Shown here in pieces: positions 22,340 through 29,930 of a DNA stretch of 29,930 nt. Source of the DNA: RGIG3009 sp045653425. Its GTDB lineage: Bacteria > Bacillota > Clostridia > Oscillospirales > Acutalibacteraceae. The stretch is taken from positions 1 through 29,930 of the forward strand of contig JAZOLU010000039.1 in assembly GCA_045653425.1 (NCBI GenBank). Direction: 5' to 3'. The notes beneath the pieces were generated by a model. It was given only the letters and a program-made list of their open reading frames with translations, did not search any database and was not told where the DNA came from. The translations under genes were made by a program, and so were the position numbers. The stretch's first letter is position 1. The number at the start of each line of letters is the position of its first letter.

Positions 22340-23863
22340 TTAATAGTACCGCAACGGATTCACCGCGCGTCCGCTTACTTGTACCTCAAAATGCAGGTGA
22401 GGCGAGGTACTGCGCCCCGTGTTGCCCACCAGTGCAATGCGCTGTCCTTGCTTTACAATATCACCCGGCTTCACCAACAACTCACTGCAATGCGCATACA
22501 AGGTCTGGTAGCCGCCGCCGTGGTCAATCACCACGTATTTGCCGTACGACCAGTACGAAGTCCCCTTGCGTTCCGCCGCAATAACCACGCGACCACCGTC
22601 CGCGGCAACAATTTCCTCACCGGTCATATCTTTTTTCCAAATATCAATACCGCGGTGCCGCACCCCCGACATACTGTATTGCTGATGCACGTACCGCGTG
22701 CAGGTTACCGGCCAAATAAACCGTCCCGTCGCATACGGACCGCCTTTGTAATCTTTCTTGCTCGGTTTGTTTTTGGTGCCGTACGCCACCACCTGCGTTA
22801 TCGGTTCTTTAATGGTTTCGGAGGCGGTAATCACGCAGGAGAGTTCCTCGCCGTCCAAATACGTGGCAGTGGCGGTAATAAGATTTATGCCGTTTTCTCC
22901 GTTCACACGCACCCGTTCGGTTCCCTTGTACAGCGAGGCATCCTCCACGCGGCGCGTGGTAAAAGGCACCGCCACCTCATACTGAATGGTACCGGACATC
23001 AGCACACTCAAATGCTCCTCGGCATCGGCGTCAAGCACGCGCTCTTTCATTGCCTCGGCGGTGTACACCGTGGATTCGGGGTACAACCCGTCCACCAACT
23101 CCACCGTTTCAAAAAACGAGGCGGTAACCCCCGGTTTATCCGCACAACTTTCTTCCAAAATTTCATCCAACATCCGTTGCCCGCTGCGCCGATTGCCAAA
23201 AGCACCGTGAAACACGCCGTTAATGTACAACCCGCACGCATCCGATAACGCCAGTTCGGTTTTTTTGAGCAGGTGGTCACACACCTCGGTTTTATCCCAC
23301 ATAGCCCCCGGCTGCACAATATGCAAACTCACCGCGGGCGCAACCGCCAACGTGTCCGCCTTCACCAGCGAGCCCGCGCGCTCGGTTGCCATGGCAATAC
23401 CGTCGTGCAGTACCGTTTCTTCGGCAACGTAGCCCCATACGTCGCCGCTTTGGTCCGTCAGTGCCAGTGCAAAACTGGTTTGCCCCCAGTAGCGGAACGT
23501 CCCCGCAAGCAGTGCCAGCGCACAACCCAAGGCCGCCACGCTCAGCACCGCGTGCGAAAGCCGACGGTAGCGTTTTGCCGCCGCCACCGGCAAGTACAAC
23601 ACCTGCAACGCGCCCAACAAGGGATGACGCCGCCACGCTTCACGCACCTGTTGGCGGGCGCGCGCCAACCGACGGCGTACACCGACAACCCCTTCACGCA
23701 CCTGCCGCTCACCGGTGCGGTGCGCTATACGGAACAACCGCCGCAACCATAACAACAGCGGCAAAAACACCAGCGAGAAAAGCCGCCCAAGGCGGTGCAG
23801 TAATCGCACCGTTTGCACACCGGCATAGTACGATACTCTGTACACGTTATCTCCCACTGCCAC
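22340..23863 (-). CDS. Membrane-anchored G5-M23 peptidoglycan endopeptidase
   Basis: The 507-residue product has an unusually long basic N-terminus (1-103), a membrane helix at about 104-121, a spacer, a G5 domain (about 293-362) and a C-terminal M23 peptidase (about 385-505). The zinc motif is complete: HRGID (H403, D407) and SPHLHFEV (H489, H491), with YAH at H458. M23 enzymes cut peptide cross-links in the wall; G5 domains are thought to bind wall sugars. Similar architectures occur in Clostridia as cell-wall or sporulation hydrolases. The start is GTG with AAAGGAGG 8 nt upstream. It follows uvrA by 23 nt. Confidence 0.92.
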   Translation of the reverse strand: MAVGDNVYRVSYYAGVQTVRLLHRLGRLFSLVFLPLLLWLRRLFRIAHRTGERQVREGVVGVRRRLARARQQVREAWRRHPLLGALQVLYLPVAAAKRYRRLSHAVLSVAALGCALALLAGTFRYWGQTSFALALTDQSGDVWGYVAEETVLHDGIAMATERAGSLVKADTLAVAPAVSLHIVQPGAMWDKTEVCDHLLKKTELALSDACGLYINGVFHGAFGNRRSGQRMLDEILEESCADKPGVTASFFETVELVDGLYPESTVYTAEAMKERVLDADAEEHLSVLMSGTIQYEVAVPFTTRRVEDASLYKGTERVRVNGENGINLITATATYLDGEELSCVITASETIKEPITQVVAYGTKNKPSKKDYKGGPYATGRFIWPVTCTRYVHQQYSMSGVRHRGIDIWKKDMTGEEIVAADGGRVVIAAERKGTSYWSYGKYVVIDHGGGYQTLYAHCSELLVKPGDIVKQGQRIALVGNTGRSTSPHLHFEVQVSGRAVNPLRYY

Positions 23864-23886
23864 GCGGTTTTCCTCCTTTGTGTTAC

Positions 23887-26721
23887 TTATTTTTCCAATA
23901 CCGGCCGCAAATACTGCCCGGTGTACGATGCCGCCACCTGCACCAGTTCTTCCGGCGTTCCCGCCGCCACCAACGTGCCGCCGCGGTTACCGCCCTCCGG
24001 CCCTAAGTCTACCACATAATCCGCGCTTTTAATCACGTCCAAATTGTGTTCAATCACAATCACGGTATTACCGCCATCCACCAACGTTTGCAACACGTCA
24101 ATCAGTTGCGCCACGTCTGCCGTGTGCAAACCGGTGGTGGGTTCATCCAAAATATACACCGTGCGCCCCGTGGAACGGCGGGACAGTTCCGTAGCCAATT
24201 TTACGCGTTGCGCCTCGCCGCCCGATAAGGTGGGTGCGGGTTGCCCCAGTTTAATGTACCCTAACCCCACGTCCATCAGCGTGCGCAATCGTCGCGCAAT
24301 TTTGGGAACACTGTCAAAAAACGTGCAGGCCTCTTCCACCGTCATTTCCAACACATCGTAAATGGTTTTGTCCTTGTACCGCACTTCCAACGTCTCGCGG
24401 TTGTAGCGTTGCCCTTTACACACCTCACACGGCACGTAAATGTCCGGCAAAAAATGCATTTCAATCTTCAAAATCCCGTCGCCCTGACACGCTTCGCACC
24501 GCCCGCCGCGCACGTTAAACGAAAACCGACCGGCGGAATACCCCCGCATTTTGGCATCGGCGGTAGAGGCAAACAACTCCCGAATATCGTTAAACACGTT
24601 GGTATACGTTGCGGGGTTGGAACGCGGCGTGCGGCCAATGGGCGATTGGTCAATGGCAATCACCTTGTCCAGTGCTTCCATCCCCTCAATGCAACGGTGC
24701 GCCGCCGCCCGCGTGTGTGCGCGGTTCAGTTGCCGCGCCAACGCTTTGTACAAAATCTCGTTTACCAGCGACGATTTCCCCGAACCCGAAACACCGGTAA
24801 CGCAGTTAAACGCCCCCAAACGGAACGGCACGTCAATGTCTTTCAAGTTGTTGGCATGCGCTCCGCGCACCCACAGGGTCTTGCCGTTACCCACGCGCCG
24901 CTCGGTAGGCACCGGAATACGGCGTTTGCCGCTCAAATACTGCCCCGTCACCGAGTGTTCGCACGCACATACATCGTCTACCGTGCCGGACACTATCACC
25001 TCGCCGCCGTGCACACCCGCGCCGGGACCAATATCCACCACCCAGTCAGCCGCCAACATCGTTTCCTCGTCGTGTTCCACCACAATCAGCGTGTTACCCA
25101 AATCGCGCAAATGCCGCAGGGTATCCAGCAATTTTTGGTTATCCCGCTGATGCAAACCAATGCTGGGTTCGTCCAAAATATACAACACACCCATCAACGA
25201 CGATCCAATCTGCGTAGCCAACCGAATACGCTGGCTTTCGCCGCCGGAAAGCGTCCCCGCCGCGCGGGACAACGTCAAATATTCCAACCCCACACTGTTC
25301 AGGAATCCCAACCGCTCGCGAATTTCTTTCAGCACGCGGTCGGCAATCAGGTGCTCCCGCTCGGTCAACCGCGCATCCAACGCTTGCAGGTATTCCAGCA
25401 TCTCGGTCACGGAACGGTCACACAAATCCGCCAAATTGGCATCCCCCACCGTCACCGCCAAACTTTCGGGCTTTAACCGCTTGCCGTGACATTCGGGGCA
25501 GGGCACCTTGCTCATATACGTTTCCAACTCACTGCGCATCCAGTCGCTGCTGGTTTCGTTATAGCGGCGTTGCAGGTTGTTCACAACCCCCTCAAACGCC
25601 GTAAAATACTCGCCCGTGCCGTATTCCATACGGCGGGTCATGCGAATTTTCTCACCGTTGTTGCCGTACAACACTATCTTTTTTGCCTGCTCCGACAACT
25701 CTTTCCACGGCGTATCCAGCGAAAAACCGTAATGCGCCGCCAACCCCTCATAATACATTTGGGCAATGGTGCCGCCATCCAAATAACTCCACCCGCTGGC
25801 GCGAATCGCGCCCTCCCGCAACGATAAATTCTCGTCCGCAATCACCAAAGCGGGGTCAATCGACATAAAAATCCCAATGCCGGTGCATTTGGGACACGCG
25901 CCAAACGGATTGTTAAACGAAAACATCCGCGGCGTCAGTTCCTCCATACTAAACCCGTGGTCGGGGCAAGCATAATTTTGCGAAAAGGTCAGTTCTTCGC
26001 CGCTGTCCGGCAAATCCACGGTGAGCAACCCCTCCGACAACCCCACCGCGGTTTCCACCGAATCCGCCAACCGACTGCGAATATCGTCCTCCACCACCAA
26101 ACGGTCTACCACAATTTCCACCGTGTGCTTTTTGTTTTTTTCCAGCGCGGGTGTTTCGGACAAATCGTACAACGAACCATCCACCCGCACGCGCACAAAC
26201 CCCGCCTTGCGCGCCGCCTCAAACTCCTTTTGACATTCGCCCTTGCGCCCACGCACCACCGGTGCCAACAACTGAATACGGGTGCGCGGCGGCAGTGCCA
26301 AAATGCGGTCCACAATTTCGTCCACGGTCTGCTGGCGAATTTCGCGCCCGCATTTGGGGCAGTGCGGAATACCAATGCGGGCATACAACAACCGCAAATA
26401 ATCGTAAATCTCCGTTACCGTACCCACCGTAGAACGCGGGTTTTGCGAGGTGGTTTTTTGGTCAATGGAAATGGCGGGCGATAACCCGTCAATGGAATCC
26501 ACCTCCGGTTTTTCCATCTGCCCTAAAAACATACGCGCGTACGAGGACAAACTTTCCATATACCGACGCTGTCCCTCGGCATAAATGGTGTCAAACGCCA
26601 GCGACGATTTCCCCGAACCCGACACACCGGTAAACACCACCAATTTGTCCCGCGGAATGGTAACGTCAATATTTTTTAAATTGTGTTCTTTGGCGCCTTT
26701 AACAATCAGGTTTTCCAGCAT
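23887..26721 (-). CDS. uvrA: Excinuclease ABC subunit A
   Basis: This full-length 944-residue UvrA has two ABC ATPase modules. Walker A motifs are GVSGSGKSSL (twice) and signatures are LSGGESQRIRLA and LSGGEAQRVKLA. Zinc-binding pairs include CPKCG, CPECHGKR, and CEACQG with CEVCKG. It recognises DNA damage with UvrB in nucleotide excision repair. uvrB ends 9 nt upstream, so they form an operon; GAGG precedes the ATG. The gene holds one of only three GATC sites found in the window. Confidence 0.98.
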   Translation of the reverse strand: MLENLIVKGAKEHNLKNIDVTIPRDKLVVFTGVSGSGKSSLAFDTIYAEGQRRYMESLSSYARMFLGQMEKPEVDSIDGLSPAISIDQKTTSQNPRSTVGTVTEIYDYLRLLYARIGIPHCPKCGREIRQQTVDEIVDRILALPPRTRIQLLAPVVRGRKGECQKEFEAARKAGFVRVRVDGSLYDLSETPALEKNKKHTVEIVVDRLVVEDDIRSRLADSVETAVGLSEGLLTVDLPDSGEELTFSQNYACPDHGFSMEELTPRMFSFNNPFGACPKCTGIGIFMSIDPALVIADENLSLREGAIRASGWSYLDGGTIAQMYYEGLAAHYGFSLDTPWKELSEQAKKIVLYGNNGEKIRMTRRMEYGTGEYFTAFEGVVNNLQRRYNETSSDWMRSELETYMSKVPCPECHGKRLKPESLAVTVGDANLADLCDRSVTEMLEYLQALDARLTEREHLIADRVLKEIRERLGFLNSVGLEYLTLSRAAGTLSGGESQRIRLATQIGSSLMGVLYILDEPSIGLHQRDNQKLLDTLRHLRDLGNTLIVVEHDEETMLAADWVVDIGPGAGVHGGEVIVSGTVDDVCACEHSVTGQYLSGKRRIPVPTERRVGNGKTLWVRGAHANNLKDIDVPFRLGAFNCVTGVSGSGKSSLVNEILYKALARQLNRAHTRAAAHRCIEGMEALDKVIAIDQSPIGRTPRSNPATYTNVFNDIRELFASTADAKMRGYSAGRFSFNVRGGRCEACQGDGILKIEMHFLPDIYVPCEVCKGQRYNRETLEVRYKDKTIYDVLEMTVEEACTFFDSVPKIARRLRTLMDVGLGYIKLGQPAPTLSGGEAQRVKLATELSRRSTGRTVYILDEPTTGLHTADVAQLIDVLQTLVDGGNTVIVIEHNLDVIKSADYVVDLGPEGGNRGGTLVAAGTPEELVQVAASYTGQYLRPVLEK

Positions 26722-26730
26722 AACCGTTCC

Positions 26731-28689
26731 TCACCGTTTCAACTTTTCAATTTCATCGCGCAGCCACGCAGCGTGCTCAAATTCCAACAAACGTGCCGCG
26801 TGCTTCATTTCCTTCGTCAACTGTTCAATGCGTTGCTGCCGCTCCGCACGAGACAATTTCTTCCCGCTCTTTTCGTCACGCGGGGCGTTGGGCGTAATCT
26901 GCAACACGTCGCGCACCTCTTTCACAATGGTGCGCGGCACAATGCCGTGCTCCTCGTTGTAACGCAACTGAATGGCTCGGCGGCGCTCCGTCTCACCAAT
27001 CGCCTGCTCCATCGAGGGCGTTACCTCATCCGCGTACAAAATCACCTGTCCCTCGGCGTTGCGCGCCGCACGACCAATGGTTTGTATTAACGAGGTAGCC
27101 GAGCGCAAAAAGCCCTCCTTATCGGCATCCAGCACCGCTACCAGCGACACTTCCGGAATATCCAACCCCTCGCGCAGCAGGTTAATGCCCACCAACACGT
27201 CAAATTCACCCAACCGCAAGTCGCGGATAATCTCCATACGCTCCATCGTGTCAATGTCGTGGTGCATATACCGCACGCGAATCCCCACGTTTTCAAAATA
27301 GGTGGTCAAATCCTCCGCCATTTTCTTGGTCAGCGTGGTCACCAGCACCCGCTCTTGCCGTGCCGCCCGTGCGCGAATTTCGCCAATAAGGTCATCAATC
27401 TGCCCCTCCACCGGCCGCACCGTTACTTGCGGGTCAGGCAACCCCGTGGGACGAATAATCTGCTCCACTGGCGCACCGCTATGCTCGCGTTCAAACTCGC
27501 CCGGCGTGGCGCTCACAAACACCGCCTGCCCCACGCGGTTGTAAAATTCGTCAAAGTTCAGCGGACGGTTATCGTACGCACTCGGCAACCGAAACCCGTA
27601 ATCCACCAAATTTTTCTTGCGGGCAAAATCCCCGCCAAACATTCCGCGCACCTGCGGCAACGTCACGTGGGACTCGTCCACAAACAACAAATAATCCTCC
27701 GGAAAATAATCCAGCAACGTAAACGGCGTAGAACCGGGCGCGCGCCCCGATAACACCCGCGAATAGTTTTCAATCCCTTTGCAAATACCAATCTCCCGCA
27801 ACATTTCAATATCGTAACGGGTACGCTGCAAAATGCGCTGCGCCTCTAACAATTGCCCCGCGGCTTTGAATTCTTCCACCCGCCGGTCCAGTTCGCGCTC
27901 AATTTCCGCAATGGCGGTCTCCAACTTGTCCGGCGGCACAATGTAGTGCGAGGCAGGATAAATCCCGCTGTGTCCGAGCAACCCCTTAACTTCGCCGGTC
28001 AGCGGATTCACCGCGCTCAGTCGGTCAATCTCGTCCCCAAAAAACTCCACGCGAATCACCGTGTCGTTCTCATACGCGGGAAAAATCTCCACCACGTCAC
28101 CGCGCACGCGGAATTTGTTGCGCACAAAATTCACGTCGTTACGCTCATACTGCAACTCCACCAGCCGCAAAAGCAGGTCATCACGCTTCATACGCATACC
28201 GGGCCGCAACGAGATAATCATTCGACGGTAATCAATGGGGTTACCCAAACTGTAAATGCACGAAACACTTGCCACAATAATCACGTCCCGCCGCTCGCAA
28301 AGCGCGCAGGTTGCCGAATGGCGCAGTTTGTCAATCTCGTCGTTAATGGCGGAATCTTTTTCAATATACGTGTCGGTGGAGGGCACGTATGCTTCCGGTT
28401 GATAATAATCATAATACGAAACAAAATATTCCACCGCATTCTCAGGGAAGAATTCTCTAAACTCACTACAAAGTTGTGCGGCAAGGGTTTTATTGTGAGC
28501 GAGAACGAGGGTCGGACGGTTTACTTTTTCAATAATATTAGCCATAGTAAAGGTCTTACCCGAACCTGTAACACCCAGTAAAACCTGCTCTTTTAAGCCA
28601 TTTTTGATGCCTTCGCTGAGTTTTTCAATCGCTTGTGGTTGGTCTCCGGTTGGCTTGTAACTTGAATGTAAAATAAACTTATCCGGCAC
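26731..28689 (-). CDS. uvrB: Excinuclease ABC subunit B
   Basis: UvrB (652 residues from GTG 28689) has Walker A GVTGSGKT, a beta-hairpin region VSYYDYYQPEAYVP, DESH in LLFVDESHV, helicase motifs V-VI (GINLLREGLDIPE, QTIGRAARN) and a C-terminal UVR domain. It is loaded by UvrA at damage and positions UvrC. AAAGGAG lies 7 nt before the GTG that begins VPDKFILHS; an ATG at 28731 would place this RBS inside the gene. The first 250-300 nt are AT-rich, while the rest uses GC-rich codons, so the gene looks mosaic. Confidence 0.97.
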   Translation of the reverse strand: MPDKFILHSSYKPTGDQPQAIEKLSEGIKNGLKEQVLLGVTGSGKTFTMANIIEKVNRPTLVLAHNKTLAAQLCSEFREFFPENAVEYFVSYYDYYQPEAYVPSTDTYIEKDSAINDEIDKLRHSATCALCERRDVIIVASVSCIYSLGNPIDYRRMIISLRPGMRMKRDDLLLRLVELQYERNDVNFVRNKFRVRGDVVEIFPAYENDTVIRVEFFGDEIDRLSAVNPLTGEVKGLLGHSGIYPASHYIVPPDKLETAIAEIERELDRRVEEFKAAGQLLEAQRILQRTRYDIEMLREIGICKGIENYSRVLSGRAPGSTPFTLLDYFPEDYLLFVDESHVTLPQVRGMFGGDFARKKNLVDYGFRLPSAYDNRPLNFDEFYNRVGQAVFVSATPGEFEREHSGAPVEQIIRPTGLPDPQVTVRPVEGQIDDLIGEIRARAARQERVLVTTLTKKMAEDLTTYFENVGIRVRYMHHDIDTMERMEIIRDLRLGEFDVLVGINLLREGLDIPEVSLVAVLDADKEGFLRSATSLIQTIGRAARNAEGQVILYADEVTPSMEQAIGETERRRAIQLRYNEEHGIVPRTIVKEVRDVLQITPNAPRDEKSGKKLSRAERQQRIEQLTKEMKHAARLLEFEHAAWLRDEIEKLKR

Positions 28690-28771
28690 GTTCTTGCTCC
28701 TTTCTTTTTTGATTATTTTTTGTCTTTTCATTGTCTTAAATTCACTCGAAATTTGCTCAAAAAGTTGGCTT

Positions 28772-28800
28772 ATAGTAAATTACACGAATTTAGGTCACAA
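28772..28800 (-). promoter_or_regulatory. Possible uvrB promoter
   Basis: TTGTGA (28795-28800), 17 nt and TACTAT (28772-28777) on the minus strand, about 80 nt before the uvrB start. The -10 is a moderate match. No GAAC-N4-GTTC LexA-type box was seen nearby. Confidence 0.4.
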
Positions 28801-28891
28801 AAATATTTGATTTGTATGGGTTTAGGGTGTGTTATTTCGTGTTAAAATGTCCGTAAAACCCGCTTAAATACTGGGTTTTCTCTCAAATTCT

Positions 28892-29080
28892 CTAATAGGA
28901 CACAAAATATTTCACCGCACTCTCAGGGAAGAATTCGCGGAACTCTGAGCACAGTTGTGCAGCGAGGGTTTTATTATGAGCGAGAACGAGGGTCGGACGA
29001 TTTACTTTTTCAATAATATTTGCCATTGTAAAGGTTTTACCACTACCCGTAACACCAAGTAAGGTTAGCTCTTTGTCGCC
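28892..29080 (-). pseudogene. uvrB 5' remnant (62 codons, second allele)
   Basis: Translated on the minus strand, this open frame runs from KELTLLGVTGSGKTFTMAN to FPESAVKYFVSY and then hits TAG. It matches the part of UvrB that carries Walker A and the motif Ia region, without frameshift. Similarity to the intact gene ends exactly at the stop (FVSY versus FVSYYDYY). Many differences are synonymous, roughly 15% of bases by eye, so it is not a recent copy of the adjacent gene. It lacks the first 35 or so codons and everything after codon 100. It is a relic of another uvrB, probably non-functional. Confidence 0.85.
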
Positions 29081-29099
29081 ACGGTGCTTTGTTATTAAT

Positions 29100-29128
29100 A
29101 GTATACCACAAAAAGTTTTTTATGTAAA
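29100..29128 (-). promoter_or_regulatory. Promoter upstream of the uvrB remnant
   Basis: TTTACA (29123-29128), a 17-nt spacer ending in TGTGG, and TATACT (29100-29105) on the minus strand, starting transcription about 15 nt before the remnant. It may be the promoter of the lost uvrB and may still feed the intact gene. Confidence 0.7.
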
Positions 29129-29134
29129 TAAATA

Positions 29135-29155
29135 GCAGATGCTTTTGGCATCTGC
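29135..29155 (-). terminator. Likely terminator of the PHP phosphatase gene
   Basis: A perfect 8-bp stem GCAGATGC/GCATCTGC with a 5-nt loop lies 12 nt after the stop codon. The tail on the minus strand is TATTTATTT, T-rich but broken. Confidence 0.6.
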
Positions 29156-29166
29156 ATAAAAATTAG

Positions 29167-29913
29167 TTATAAATACTTTTTTACCTCTTCATAACCGAAA
29201 AGTAAATAATCTTTGTTATGGCAGTCGGAAGAATAGATCATCTTTTTGCCACGCGATTTAAAATAATCAATTATCTCCTTTGCGGGATAAGGGTTTTTCG
29301 AGTATCCACGCGCCATTGCACCCGTGTTAATTTCTATTACGGCGGGTGTTTTAATTAGCGTATCTGCCGCCGCTTTCCACGCCGCAATATAGCGCGGATG
29401 GTTAGTATCAAATAAAGCGCTATCTGTATTGTATTTTGTAACTAAATCAAAATGACCGATTATATCACATTTGGTTTTATTATAAACATCGGCAACGAGC
29501 GAATAATAATCCTCAATAAAGGAATAAAAATCGCCGTTATAATAGTGATTTACGGATTTAATTAAATCTTCCTTGTTACTGTCAACCGAGAAATATTCAC
29601 CGTTTTTCTCTATATAATGCACCGAGCCTATAATATAATCGTAATCTTCCAGTGGAATATCACTTAAATAGTCGCATTCGATTCCAAGAAGTAATTTAAT
29701 TTTGTTTTTATATTTACTTTTAATCGCGGTGATTTCCTCTTTATAAAGTTCAGTATCCTCAGGTGACATACAATACGTCTTATCAAATTCAGTATACGAA
29801 TGTCCCGAAAAACCGAGTTCTAAAACATTTAGTTCAATAGCTTTTTGGACCATTTCCTCGGCGGTATTTTCACCGTCACAAAGACAAGTGTGTGTATGAT
29901 AATTATAAAACAT
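29167..29913 (-). CDS. PHP-family histidinol-phosphatase-like hydrolase
   Basis: The 248-residue protein has PHP metal-binding motifs in order: YHTHT (H6, H8), FSGHSY (H38), GIECDY, GSVHYIE, GHFDLV and a late SDCHN. The family binds a trinuclear metal centre; the HisJ/HisK branch removes phosphate from histidinol phosphate. Length and motif order fit that branch, but no other his gene is in view, so other phosphate-ester substrates remain possible. AAAGGATG lies about 9 nt before the ATG at 29913, and the gene is complete. It is AT-rich, unlike most of the window. Confidence 0.85.
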   Translation of the reverse strand: MFYNYHTHTCLCDGENTAEEMVQKAIELNVLELGFSGHSYTEFDKTYCMSPEDTELYKEEITAIKSKYKNKIKLLLGIECDYLSDIPLEDYDYIIGSVHYIEKNGEYFSVDSNKEDLIKSVNHYYNGDFYSFIEDYYSLVADVYNKTKCDIIGHFDLVTKYNTDSALFDTNHPRYIAAWKAAADTLIKTPAVIEINTGAMARGYSKNPYPAKEIIDYFKSRGKKMIYSSDCHNKDYLLFGYEEVKKYL

Positions 29914-29930
29914 TATTTTGTCATCCTTTC

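Noticed and set aside
24409..25476. Plus-strand 355-codon frame inside uvrA
   Set aside because: It is a shadow of uvrA, whose ABC and zinc motifs span the region on the other strand.
28855..28879. Inverted repeat AAAACCC/GGGTTTT between uvrB and its remnant, as a terminator
   Set aside because: The stem is only 7 bp with an 11-nt loop and no T-run beyond the arm on the minus strand, where transcripts run.
1..29930. CRISPR arrays, tRNA genes, insertion sequences
   Set aside because: No regularly spaced direct repeats, no cloverleaf with a GTTCRANYC arm and no transposase or integrase frame were noticed on either strand.

Overview
The window reads as chromosomal DNA of a Clostridia-type Firmicute, perhaps an Oscillospirales-like gut organism. 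This rests on the UvrA/UvrB, TypA, YebC, HolA, ComEC, Maf and RNase M5-like set, a DUF1653 protein, a G5-M23 peptidase, a CssRS/HtrA-like stress module, strong AAGGAGG-type ribosome binding sites and a Bacillus-like rRNA leader. The genus cannot be fixed from the sequence. Most of the window is moderately GC-rich. Two stretches are clearly AT-rich: about 10.9-13.8 kb (a restriction-modification cassette) and about 28.4-29.9 kb (the 5' end of uvrB, a uvrB remnant and a PHP phosphatase).

Left part (1-6.65 kb). On the minus strand, position 1-152 holds a consensus rRNA-type promoter with an A-tract UP element and the start of an rrn leader running out of the window. Upstream of it, and ending in its own terminator, is a minus-strand gene train: KDPG aldolase-VOC fusion, KDG kinase, a galacturonokinase-like GHMP kinase, an overlapping sugar-phosphate nucleotidyltransferase, a membrane protein of unknown function and a Fur-family regulator. 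The first four suggest hexuronate metabolism, with Entner-Doudoroff-type breakdown next to a possible UDP-sugar salvage branch. Divergent promoters separate this train from yebC and a zinc-ribbon membrane protein, which end at a strong terminator.

Middle (6.65-13.9 kb). An OmpR-type response regulator, its histidine kinase and an HtrA-like membrane protease lie in order on the minus strand. A TTGAACA motif lies at nearly the same distance upstream of the -10 of both the two-component operon and htrA. A flavin reductase-like gene diverges from them. Next comes an AT-rich DpnII-type (GATC) cassette: a Dam-like methylase with an N-terminal DNA-binding domain, a DpnII-like endonuclease and a second methyltransferase. 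The tetranucleotide GATC is almost absent from the whole window (3 sites found by eye, about 117 expected by chance).

Right part (13.9-29.9 kb). A tightly packed minus-strand operon runs typA, comEC, holA, RNase M5-like, maf and an LTA synthase-like sulfatase, several with 4-bp overlaps. Upstream of it are uvrB, uvrA, a G5/M23 peptidase and a DUF1653 gene. The 5' end of uvrB is AT-rich, unlike the rest of the gene. A diverged, in-frame 62-codon piece of a second uvrB, with its own promoter, lies just upstream. The window ends with a complete PHP-family histidinol-phosphatase-like gene. No tRNA, CRISPR array or insertion sequence was seen, and no gap over 300 bases lacks an assigned element.
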